From assembly GCF_006491645.1 (NCBI RefSeq), contig NZ_VDCZ01000011.1, forward strand, positions 1 through 64,000: a stretch of DNA of 64,000 bases, given 5' to 3'. This document shows, one piece after another, positions 55,702 to 62,395 of the stretch. How positions within the stretch are numbered: position 1 is the stretch's first letter; each line of letters starts with the position of its first letter. The position numbers and the translations under genes were made by a program. The DNA comes from Flavobacterium profundi (lineage in GTDB: Bacteria > Bacteroidota > Bacteroidia > Flavobacteriales > Flavobacteriaceae). The notes under the pieces were generated by a model that saw only the letters and a program-made list of their open reading frames with translations, was not told the DNA's origin and did not search any database.

Positions 55702-56028
55702 ATGAATACCGATATCGAAAAAGGAAAAAACGCAGCCATTGTAAGTTACATCACCATTATTGGTAGTGTAATTGCTATTTTTATGAACCAAGACGAAAAC
55801 AAAAGTGAATTTGCAAGCTTTCATATTCGCCAAGCTTTAGGCATTTTTCTAAGCTTTTTCTTACTAGGTTATCCTATTGGTTATTTCAATAGTTGGATGG
55901 TCACTTCAGCTTTTTGGTTGTTTATTTTTATCTTATGGATTTATGGTTTCTTAGGAGCTTTAAATGGTGAAAAGAAATTGGTTCCTTTAGTAGGTGAATT
56001 CTATCAGAATTTATTTAAAGGGCTTTAA
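55702..56028 (+). CDS. Tic20/DUF4870-like small membrane protein
   Basis: The 108-residue protein has three transmembrane segments: AAIVSYITIIGSVIAIFMNQ, LGIFLSFFLLGYPIGYFNSW and SAFWLFIFILWIYGFLGAL. The intervening DENKSEFASFHIRQALGIFL motif (S-x-F-x-x-F-H-x-R-Q-A) is the hallmark of the DUF4870/Tic20-related family, often named import component protein. Its C-terminus, PLVGEFYQNLF, is also typical. Function in bacteria is not established. Confidence 0.82.
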   Translation: MNTDIEKGKNAAIVSYITIIGSVIAIFMNQDENKSEFASFHIRQALGIFLSFFLLGYPIGYFNSWMVTSAFWLFIFILWIYGFLGALNGEKKLVPLVGEFYQNLFKGL

Positions 56029-56394
56029 ATGAGCAAAATAACAACTAAAGAAGATGAAAAGAAAATTAGAATAATAATGGGGTTTTTTGCCTTGATAGTC
56101 TTTATATATCTACAATTTACAAAAGAAGACACACAGAAAGCAGAAAAAAAACAACGATTGGAAATGGCTTTTGAAGGATATGTTACCAATATTATATTAG
56201 ACTCTGTAACTCCTAGAACAAGATTAAAACGAACATTAATCATTAATGATACTCTATTTATAATTGATAAAAAAAATAAATCCTTCTTTGACAAAGTAAA
56301 TTTAGGTGATTATTTAGTAAAAAAAGAAAACGATAGTATGGCAAGAATTAATGCCACTTTCTACAATTATTTAGAGAATTATAACCCTAATTAA
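56029..56394 (+). CDS. Single-pass membrane protein of unknown function
   Basis: A charged start (MSKITTKEDEKKIR) leads into one transmembrane helix, IIMGFFALIVFIYLQF, then a short external domain with AFEGYVTNIILDSVTPRTRL and KVNLGDYLVKKENDSMARIN. The ATG follows the preceding stop directly, so the genes are cotranscribed. The external part is a small beta domain. I do not recognise the family. Confidence 0.6.
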   Translation: MSKITTKEDEKKIRIIMGFFALIVFIYLQFTKEDTQKAEKKQRLEMAFEGYVTNIILDSVTPRTRLKRTLIINDTLFIIDKKNKSFFDKVNLGDYLVKKENDSMARINATFYNYLENYNPN

Positions 56395-56489
56395 ATATAA
56401 CTTATTTATATTCAAATTAATAGGCAGAACAAAATTCATTCCTTTTTATATTTAATGGATACATATTATAAACACTAAATCCTTACCCA

Positions 56490-56672
56490 ATGAAATACCT
56501 CAAAATAACATTCGTAAGAATTCTACTAGGCTTTTTTGCCGCAAATATGACACTTGCATTACTAACAAATGATAGTTTCGAAACCTCATCTTATTTAATT
56601 TATAGAATACTTCTAACAGCTGTTTTTTATTTTGGACTAACAATCTATACAAACAAACAACCAAAAAAATGA
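56490..56672 (+). CDS. Small two-helix membrane protein (60 aa)
   Basis: Two hydrophobic helices, FVRILLGFFAANMTLALLT and YRILLTAVFYFGLTIYT, make up most of the protein, which ends in KQPKK. Its stop overlaps the next ATG as ATGA, which supports it being translated. Function unknown. Confidence 0.55.
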   Translation: MKYLKITFVRILLGFFAANMTLALLTNDSFETSSYLIYRILLTAVFYFGLTIYTNKQPKK

Positions 56673-57208
56673 AAAATATCTCGAATTATGTCACTAATTT
56701 AAATTTTGAATATGCCATTACGTATTCTGGATTAAGAGGTAAAAAATTTCATGATTTGAAAGAAGTCAACGAAAAGGAAATCAAGAGAATAAAGAAAGAA
56801 TTGGCATCGTCTAGATATGTACAAATACCAAAATTAAACAAACAAATAGAAGCTTTAGAAGAGGAAATAAATATTTATAGAGCGCTCATTATAGATAAAA
56901 ATGAAACATTTCACAAATCAACTGAAAAGGTTTACAAATTTGAAAAAGAAGATAAACAACTACAATCTATTCTAGAAATATTGAATACTAAATTTGAAGA
57001 ACAAACATTCGCAATGTGTCCACCTGTTTTTAGAGATGCAATTGTTTTTTACTCCAACGAACATAAAATAATACGTATTTTACAACTATGTTTTAGTTGC
57101 TGGTGGATAAAGGATGAAAATAATCAAGATATTCAAGTAGATCATAAAATATTTCCACTTTTAAAACACAAACTCATAGAAGTAGGTCATAAAATTGAAG
57201 AAGAATAA
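56669..57208 (+). CDS. Soluble coiled-coil protein of unknown function
   Basis: The protein is cytoplasmic and mostly helical, with a charged coiled coil (KEVNEKEIKRIKKELASSR, KLNKQIEALEEEINIYRALI). A more globular end has FAMCPPVFRDAIVFYSNEHK and QLCFSCWWIKDENNQDIQVD, whose Cys and Trp residues are unusual in this neighbourhood. It overlaps the preceding gene by four bases. No family recognised. Confidence 0.6.
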   Translation: MKNISNYVTNLNFEYAITYSGLRGKKFHDLKEVNEKEIKRIKKELASSRYVQIPKLNKQIEALEEEINIYRALIIDKNETFHKSTEKVYKFEKEDKQLQSILEILNTKFEEQTFAMCPPVFRDAIVFYSNEHKIIRILQLCFSCWWIKDENNQDIQVDHKIFPLLKHKLIEVGHKIEEE

Positions 57209-57297
57209 TATAAAATAAAATCCATTTATTCTGCAAAATAATGCTTCTTATTCACATTTTAATACCAAAATAAGTATCTTTCCAATTTACTATTAAT

Positions 57298-57594
57298 ATG
57301 ACCAAGTTTATAGTTCAGCGCGTAGCAGTGCTTCTAGGAATATTTTTGATTCCCTTTTTATTATTTTTACTACTTTTCAGTGAACCAAGTGCTGCTTTAG
57401 GTGCTAGTATAATCTCATTAGTATTAGGCATACTACTCATTTCCTTTTTTATTATTTTCCTTTTTATAGAATGTATAATTCTCCTAAAGAAAAAACAGAA
57501 AAAAAAGGCTTTCGTCGATTTTCTAATCGCATTTCCATTACTAATAATACTCCTACTCGTAATTAATCATGTTTTTTTTAGAATCTATTTTTAA
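57298..57594 (+). CDS. Small three-pass membrane protein
   Basis: This 98-residue protein has three hydrophobic segments: VAVLLGIFLIPFLLFLLLF, GASIISLVLGILLISFFIIF and FVDFLIAFPLLIILLLVIN. A Lys-rich loop (KKKQKKKAF) is probably cytoplasmic. The family is unknown. Confidence 0.55.
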   Translation: MTKFIVQRVAVLLGIFLIPFLLFLLLFSEPSAALGASIISLVLGILLISFFIIFLFIECIILLKKKQKKKAFVDFLIAFPLLIILLLVINHVFFRIYF

Positions 57595-57655
57595 AACCAA
57601 ATAAAAAGTGGCTTATACTTTAAAATGTAAATTTACAATCGTAAAAAACAATACC

Positions 57656-57865
57656 ATGAAAAAAGAATATTGGGACGTAACAGACGAACAAGTAGTCGAA
57701 AAAACAGGCAAAAAAATTGCCGCTTGGATTACGATTTTAGACCAATTCAAAGCTGCTGAAAAAAAATCCAATGAAGTGGTAGCATACCTTCAAGAGGAAT
57801 ACCAAGTTCCAAGATATTGGGCAAGAACACTAACCACTTTGTATACCAAAAGAAAAGATTCTTAA
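57656..57865 (+). CDS. Small DUF4287-like protein
   Basis: The start is set at MKKEYWDVTDEQVVEKTGKK, as the upstream open frame (from 57608) has no typical content. The 69-residue helical protein continues AAWITILDQFKAAEKKSNEV and YLQEEYQVPRYWARTLTTLY. The TGK-x(3)-W-x(2)-IL and W-A-R-T-L-T pattern resembles DUF4287 domains. The stop is followed, in the same frame, by the repetitive tract at 57878-58095, so this may once have been a longer protein. Confidence 0.65.
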   Translation: MKKEYWDVTDEQVVEKTGKKIAAWITILDQFKAAEKKSNEVVAYLQEEYQVPRYWARTLTTLYTKRKDS

Positions 57866-57877
57866 AAAAAACCTCTC

Positions 57878-58095
57878 GCAATTCTTCAAAAACGAATGGG
57901 AAGAATTCAAAAATCTATCGTACAAATGCAACAACGCATCGTAACTTTTCAAAAACCAATGGTAAAAGAGTAAATACGTATCGTAAAAAAGCAAATACGA
58001 ATGGGAAGAATACAAAAACCTATCGTACAAATGCAACAACGTATCGTAAAAATGCAACAACGTATGGGAAGAATGCAAAAACCTATCGTAAATAA
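57878..58095. repeat. Imperfect 21-bp minisatellite
   Basis: Units like ACGTATCGTAAAAATGCAACA recur with variants such as ACGAATGGGAAGAATACAAAA; since 21 is a multiple of three, all frames show a seven-residue period. One + frame reads T-T-Y-R-K-N-A, another (in phase with the preceding gene) M-G-R-I-Q-K-P-I-V-Q-M-Q-Q-R-I-V with one stop inside, and a minus frame reads L-L-H-L-Y-D-R-F-L-H-S-S-H. The Met/Gln/Ile frame has an amphipathic heptad look. I cannot say which, if any, is translated. The remaining 58096-58243 shows no gene. Confidence 0.75.
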
Positions 58096-58243
58096 GCAAC
58101 AACCTTTGGTTCCATTTCAATATACTAATGTACAATACTCAATTAGCACTGTAATTATATAACATCTTCTCCAAATCCTATAACTTCTTCGCTGTAAACT
58201 ACAACTACCTTTATCCTACTAATAATTACTAAAAATAAACAGT

Positions 58244-58828
58244 ATGGAAACCAAAGAAAAAAAACAAACAACTACCAAAGCAACTCCTAAAAAAGATGCT
58301 GCGGAAGGATTAAGAGACTTATTTATCGATTCTCTAAAAGACATTTATTGGGCGGAGAAAGCGCTTTCTAAAGCACTTCCTAAAATGTCTAAAAATGCAA
58401 CTAGTAAAACATTAATTAAAACAATAGATAGTCATCTAGAAGAAACCCATCATCAAATTGAACGACTAGAAAAAGTCTTTGAAAGTATTGGCGAAAAAGC
58501 AAGTGCTAAGAAATGTGAAGCAATGGATGGTTTAATCAAAGAAGGAGAAGAAATTGTAAAGGAAACGGAAATTGGAGCTGTTAGAGATGCGGGAATAATT
58601 GCAGCTTCACAAAAGATTGAACATTATGAAATAGCAACTTATGGTACACTTGCTTCTTTTGCCAAAACTTTAAAAGAAGAAAAAGCATTAAAACTGCTAT
58701 TAGAAACGCTTAAAGAAGAGAAAGACGCAGATTACGCCTTAACAGATGCCGCATACAACTCTATCAATTTCGACGCAAAAGAAGAAGAAGAAGAAGAAGA
58801 AGAAGAAGAAGAAGAAGAAGAAGAATAA
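58244..58828 (+). CDS. DUF892 ferritin-like protein (YciF-type) with poly-Glu tail
   Basis: A Lys-rich leader (KEKKQTTTKATPKKDAA) is followed by the DUF892 opening LRDLFIDSLKDIYWAEKALS. A four-helix ferritin-like core has SHLEETHHQIERLEKVFE, GIIAASQKIEHYEIATYGTL and EEKDADYALTDAAYNSINF. The Glu/His residues in ETHHQ, QKIEHYE and EEKDAD are likely diiron ligands. Members respond to osmotic or oxidative stress. The last 15 residues are all Glu, encoded by an uninterrupted GAA run. Confidence 0.92.
   Translation: METKEKKQTTTKATPKKDAAEGLRDLFIDSLKDIYWAEKALSKALPKMSKNATSKTLIKTIDSHLEETHHQIERLEKVFESIGEKASAKKCEAMDGLIKEGEEIVKETEIGAVRDAGIIAASQKIEHYEIATYGTLASFAKTLKEEKALKLLLETLKEEKDADYALTDAAYNSINFDAKEEEEEEEEEEEEEEE
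58781..58825 (+). repeat. (GAA)15 microsatellite inside the DUF892 gene
   Basis: Fifteen perfect GAA codons precede the TAA stop. Slippage in whole units would only change tail length; no alternative codon GAG is used, suggesting recent expansion. Confidence 0.95.
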
Positions 58829-58858
58829 AAACCCCTCGTGAGTTATTTTTTTTTGATG

Positions 58859-58892
58859 CCTGCTTTATATTGATTTATAAAGCAGGTTTTTT
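58859..58892 (+). terminator. Intrinsic terminator after the DUF892 gene
   Basis: CCTGCTTTATA (58859-58869) and TATAAAGCAGG (58876-58886) form a perfect 11-bp stem followed by a T-run. Confidence 0.92.
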
Positions 58893-58995
58893 ATTTAAAC
58901 CTAAAAAACAGGAAATTCATCCCAAAGAAAACAGGCTTTTTCCCCGAAATCACCTCTTTAAGTATGAGTATTTTTAGTATCTAAAAAATCGAATC

Positions 58996-59814
58996 ATGCA
59001 AAAAAAATCATACCTTAAAGAAATAAGCATTAGTAGTACCCAACAACGATTTGGAACTACTAAGGTTAAAAAAGATGTTGAAAAAATTCAATCGTGGCTC
59101 ACCCTCTTTGCCATGCAAATTCCAAACGCTGGAACGGCTACAGGTATCGATGGCGATTTTGGTCCCGCTACTGAAAAAGCCGTCATGAATTTTCAAACCG
59201 CAATTGGGGAAAGACCCACAGGAATTGTAGACGCCCACTTGTTTGCACAACTAACAGCGCCTCTTAAAAATGCATTTGAAGCACCTATTACGGGAAACAA
59301 TGTAAGAGAATTAGTAGTCAACACAGCTAAAAATCACGCCAAATACAACCCTTTCGAACTAATCATTCGAAATCAGAGTAACTCAGGTCCTTGGGTACGT
59401 GCTTATATGGATGGCAACGAAGGTACGTATTGGTATTGGTGCATGGGGTTTGCACAAACCATAATCGATCAAGCCGCTTCTATAGTCGGAAAAAATTTCA
59501 AAACCCTCATGCCTTTATCTTACAGCTGCGACACCATTGGTACAACCGGATTGCAAAAAAAAATCTTGACACGCTATCAAACTGCCAGAACCAACCCCAG
59601 TCTAATTCAACCGGGTGACCTGTTTCTTTTGCAAAAATCTACTTATGATTGGTACCATACAGGTATTGTTATTAGCGTTCAAGGTGATACTATCGAAACC
59701 ATCGAAGGCAACACCAATGCCGATGGCTCCAGCAATGGGAATGCAGTACTCAATAGAATCCGAAATTTCAAGCAATCTAAAATCGATTTCTTTTCTATCG
59801 AGTCTTTGGTGTAA
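58996..59814 (+). CDS. Peptidoglycan-binding plus CHAP-like amidase protein, no signal peptide
   Basis: This 272-residue protein begins with a PG_binding_1 domain (about 20-95): KKDVEKIQSWLTLFAMQIP, IDGDFGPATEKAVMNFQTA. The C-terminal domain (about 110-272) resembles a CHAP/NlpC-type fold: a candidate catalytic Cys lies in TYWYWCMGFAQTIIDQ, His in YDWYHTGIVISVQGD, and an acidic/Asn site in TIETIEGNTNADGSSNG. No export signal is visible. A lone lysin-like protein without a leader could be an effector, a phage remnant, or exported by another route. Confidence 0.75.
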   Translation: MQKKSYLKEISISSTQQRFGTTKVKKDVEKIQSWLTLFAMQIPNAGTATGIDGDFGPATEKAVMNFQTAIGERPTGIVDAHLFAQLTAPLKNAFEAPITGNNVRELVVNTAKNHAKYNPFELIIRNQSNSGPWVRAYMDGNEGTYWYWCMGFAQTIIDQAASIVGKNFKTLMPLSYSCDTIGTTGLQKKILTRYQTARTNPSLIQPGDLFLLQKSTYDWYHTGIVISVQGDTIETIEGNTNADGSSNGNAVLNRIRNFKQSKIDFFSIESLV

Positions 59815-59831
59815 TTAAAAGTAAAACCATC

Positions 59832-59872
59832 AGTTCGAGTGCCTCAATCCCAATTGAGGTGTATCGAGAACT
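59832..59872. repeat. REP-like palindromic intergenic element
   Basis: AGTTCGAGTG at 59832-59841 and TATCGAGAACT at 59862-59872 bracket CCTCAAT and ATTGAGG, forming a long hairpin with a small bulge. A related copy with the same two ends lies at 51537-51591. Confidence 0.65.
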
Positions 59873-59905
59873 CTTAGGAGCACATAAATCGTATTCGCAG
59901 CAAAA

Positions 59906-59994
59906 TCCTCCCGCTATTCGTTCTATCTTTTTATTTTCTTTCATTTAAATGAGAAAAAAAGAAAATAAAAAGGATGCCACTACTATCGGGGCTA
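59906..59994. repeat. Long inverted-repeat intergenic element
   Basis: CTTTTTATTTTCTTT (59927-59941) is perfectly complementary to AAAGAAAATAAAAAG (59958-59972), with the palindrome CATTTAAATG (59942-59951) at the tip. Outside lie partly complementary GC-richer arms, CTCCCGCTATTCGTTCTATC and GGATGCCACTACTATCGGGG. No coding potential is apparent in 59815-60074. Confidence 0.65.
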
Positions 59995-60074
59995 ACCTAC
60001 AACTTTTTCAATTTAAGACCAAAAAACTAAATATTAGTGCTATTTTTGACATCCAATAATCAGAATACAAGACC

Positions 60075-60719
60075 ATGAATTTACATTATCTCGTTAGAGA
60101 ACCAAAAAACATACAAGCACAAAATCCTCTATTATTATTATTACACGGTTACGGCAGTAATGAAGAAGACTTATTCTCATTTGCCAGTGAATTACCGGAA
60201 GAATACTATGTCATTTCGGTACGCGCACCTTATAATTTACAGCCCTATGGTCATGCTTGGTATGCCATTCATTTTGATGCGGATGAAAACAAATTCTCAG
60301 ATGATGTTCAAGCGCAACAATCCAGAGATTTAATTGCTTCTTTTATTGATGAAATAGTGGAAAAATATCCCATTGCAAAAGAGCAAGTAACCTTAATTGG
60401 TTTTAGTCAAGGGAGTATTCTAAGTTATGCAACTGCTTTGAGTTACCCAGAAAAAATTAGTCGTGTTGTGGCTTTAAGTGGTTATTTAAACGAAAACATA
60501 TTGGCTCCTGACTATCAAAATAAAGCAAACCAACACTTACAATTTTATATTTCACACGGTACGGTTGACCAAGTAATTCCTGTAGATTGGGCCCGAAAAG
60601 CAAAACCTTTTCTAGAAAATCTTGGTTTTTCAGTAACCTATAAAGAATATCCAATTGGTCATGGCGTTTCTCCGCAAAATTTTTACGACTTTAAAAATTG
60701 GTTGGAGGATACTAAATAA
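60075..60719 (+). CDS. Phospholipase/carboxylesterase-family hydrolase
   Basis: This 214-residue cytoplasmic alpha/beta hydrolase has the oxyanion segment LLLLHGYGSNEEDLFSFAS and the PYNLQPYGHAWYAI region typical of the YpfH/carboxylesterase group. The nucleophile Ser is in LIGFSQGSILSYAT, Asp in SHGTVDQVIPVDWA and His in YPIGHGVSPQNF. It should hydrolyse short-chain esters. The gene is monocistronic, after the repeat elements. Confidence 0.9.
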   Translation: MNLHYLVREPKNIQAQNPLLLLLHGYGSNEEDLFSFASELPEEYYVISVRAPYNLQPYGHAWYAIHFDADENKFSDDVQAQQSRDLIASFIDEIVEKYPIAKEQVTLIGFSQGSILSYATALSYPEKISRVVALSGYLNENILAPDYQNKANQHLQFYISHGTVDQVIPVDWARKAKPFLENLGFSVTYKEYPIGHGVSPQNFYDFKNWLEDTK

Positions 60720-60752
60720 AAAAAGAAGGCGCTACTTAGCAGTAGCGCCTTC
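60719..60752 (-). terminator. Terminator of the fasciclin gene
   Basis: GAAGGCGCTACT (60725-60736) and AGTAGCGCCTTC (60741-60752) form a perfect 12-bp stem. The A-run at 60719-60724 reads as a T-run on the minus strand, so termination is mainly for the minus-strand gene; the right flank starts with CCCC. Confidence 0.88.
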
Positions 60753-60780
60753 CCCAAAAAAACAAACTAAAACTAAACAA

Positions 60781-61347
60781 CTATGTACGAGGCAGTAAAA
60801 CCGAATCTACCACGTGTATAACGCCATTCTTTTGATTTACATCAGCGATAGTAACTTTAGAGCTATTTCCATTTTCATCTGTAATGTAAACGTCTTTTCC
60901 TTTCATCCAAGCTGTTAAAGTACCACCACTCACTGTTGTAAAACTATATTTCCCTTTCCCTTTTTTAATAGCAGCTATAATATCTGCAGCACTCCATTTT
61001 CCAGCAGCTACATGATATTTCAAAATGGTTTGTAATTGGGCTTTATTTTCTGGTTTTAATAAAGTTTCTACAGTACCTTTTGGCAATTTTTCAAATGCTG
61101 CATTCGTTGGTGCAAAAACAGTAAAAGGTCCATCTGAAGCTAACACATCTACTAAATCAGCAGCTTTTACGGCTGCCACTAAAGTCGTATGATCTTTAGA
61201 GTTTACTGCGTTTTCAACAATGTTTTTACTTGGATACATAGGAGCACCACCTACTTTGACTGTTTTTTCTTTTTGGGCATTCATTTCAATTCCTGATAAA
61301 AAAGTAATAAGAACAAATGCGAAAGCTAATTTTTTACTGGTTTTCAT
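60781..61347 (-). CDS. Secreted fasciclin-domain protein
   Basis: A signal peptide (LAFAFVLITFLSGIEMNAQ) is followed by a single FAS1 domain (about 40-188): NIVENAVNSKDHTTLVAAVK, GPFTVFAPTNAAFEKLPKGT (H1 motif), LKYHVAAGKWSAADI (the YH region) and GVIHVVDSVLLP (H2 motif). FAS1 proteins mediate adhesion in the envelope or matrix. The gene is single, with its own terminator. Confidence 0.94.
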   Translation of the reverse strand: MKTSKKLAFAFVLITFLSGIEMNAQKEKTVKVGGAPMYPSKNIVENAVNSKDHTTLVAAVKAADLVDVLASDGPFTVFAPTNAAFEKLPKGTVETLLKPENKAQLQTILKYHVAAGKWSAADIIAAIKKGKGKYSFTTVSGGTLTAWMKGKDVYITDENGNSSKVTIADVNQKNGVIHVVDSVLLPRT

Positions 61348-61460
61348 GTTTTATATTTTAAGTTATAAAGGCATTTACGAGAAAAATGTTTTTTTGGTTT
61401 TAAAAAACATAAAAAAATGTAAAAGAATAATTATATAAATAGCATTTCAATATAATTTAT

Positions 61461-61468
61461 TACTTTTG
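61461..61468 (+). promoter_or_regulatory. Putative -7 box for thiol peroxidase
   Basis: TACTTTTG is a perfect TAnnTTTG box 29 bases before the chosen tpx start. It overlaps the upstream ATG at 61466, which therefore cannot be the start. Confidence 0.55.
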
Positions 61469-61489
61469 AACTTCATTAAAAAACAAATT

Positions 61490-61987
61490 ATGGCTACAGT
61501 AACCTTAGGCGGAAACGCAATACATACTTCAGGAGAATTACCAAAAGTAGGATCAAAATCACCTGATTTCAAATTAGTAAAAACAGATTTAAGTACGATA
61601 AATTTAGCGGATTTTGCAGGAAGCAAATTAGTATTAAATATATTCCCTAGTGTAGACACAGGAACTTGTGCAGCTTCTGTTAGAGCTTTTAACCAAAAAG
61701 CAAGCCAATTAGAGAACACTAAAGTATTATGCATTTCTCGCGATTTACCCTTTGCTCAGAAACGTTTTTGTGGAGCAGAAGGTTTAGAAAATGTAATTAA
61801 CTTATCTGATTTTAGTACAGGAACTTTCGGTAAAGATTATGGTTTAGAAATTGTAGACGGTCCTTTAGCTGGTTTACATTCCAGAGTGGTTATCGTTTTA
61901 GACGAAAACGGAACTGTAAAATATACGGAGCAAGTTGCAGAAATTGCAGACGAACCTAATTACGAATCTGCGTTAGCTTCCCTATAA
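61490..61987 (+). CDS. tpx: Thiol peroxidase (Tpx-type peroxiredoxin)
   Basis: The 165-residue enzyme starts at MATVTLGGNAIHTSGELPKV, the canonical Tpx N-terminus; the promoter box rules out the upstream ATG. The peroxidatic Cys60 is in VDTGTCAASVRAFN and the resolving Cys94 in KRFCGAEG, the spacing of atypical 2-Cys Tpx. DLPFAQ is another family hallmark. It reduces peroxides in the cytoplasm using thioredoxin. It precedes dgkA by one base, so they share a transcript. Confidence 0.97.
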   Translation: MATVTLGGNAIHTSGELPKVGSKSPDFKLVKTDLSTINLADFAGSKLVLNIFPSVDTGTCAASVRAFNQKASQLENTKVLCISRDLPFAQKRFCGAEGLENVINLSDFSTGTFGKDYGLEIVDGPLAGLHSRVVIVLDENGTVKYTEQVAEIADEPNYESALASL

Positions 61988-61988
61988 A

Positions 61989-62363
61989 ATGAGTTTTGAA
62001 AAAGATAATACTTTCGTAAAAGGAAGATTAAAAAGTATTGTATTTGCTGTAAAAGGAGCTTTTAAATTAGCCACTACAGAACATAGTGTAATGGTTCAGC
62101 TAAGCATTGGATTACTATTAATTATAGCGGGTTTTTATTTTAAAATTACCAAAGAAGAATGGTTAATTCAAACACTTGCAACAGGATTGGTTTTAGGTAT
62201 TGAAGGCTTGAATACAGCGGTAGAAAAAATTGCTGATTTTATTCATCCAGATTATCATAAAAAAATTGGTTTCATAAAAGACATTGCTGCTGGTGCTGTA
62301 TTTTTTGCTGCTTTAACTGCAATTCTAATTGGTAGTATAATATATATTCCATATTTATTTTAA
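61989..62363 (+). CDS. Diacylglycerol/undecaprenol kinase (DgkA family)
   Basis: The 124-residue integral membrane protein has the family core: GAFKLATTEHSVMVQLSIGL, then GLVLGIEGLNTAVEKIADF with the conserved E-x-x-N-T-A-x-E metal/ATP site, and IKDIAAGAVFFAALTAILIG. Three transmembrane segments are visible. It phosphorylates diacylglycerol or undecaprenol in the inner membrane. It follows tpx by one base. Confidence 0.94.
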   Translation: MSFEKDNTFVKGRLKSIVFAVKGAFKLATTEHSVMVQLSIGLLLIIAGFYFKITKEEWLIQTLATGLVLGIEGLNTAVEKIADFIHPDYHKKIGFIKDIAAGAVFFAALTAILIGSIIYIPYLF

Positions 62364-62369
62364 ATTCTC

Positions 62370-62377
62370 TATTTTTG
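62370..62377 (+). promoter_or_regulatory. Putative -7 box for ftsK
   Basis: TATTTTTG fits TAnnTTTG and lies 26 bases before the ftsK start. Confidence 0.45.
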
Positions 62378-62395
62378 TAAAATAGTGTTTGCTAC

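Noticed and set aside
57878..58095. CRISPR array
   Set aside because: The units are contiguous 21-bp variants without unique spacers, and no cas genes are near.
57830..58135. Minus-strand frame with LYDRFLHSSH-type repeats as a gene
   Set aside because: The 21-bp period keeps several frames open by construction. There is no promoter, family match or context favouring this one.
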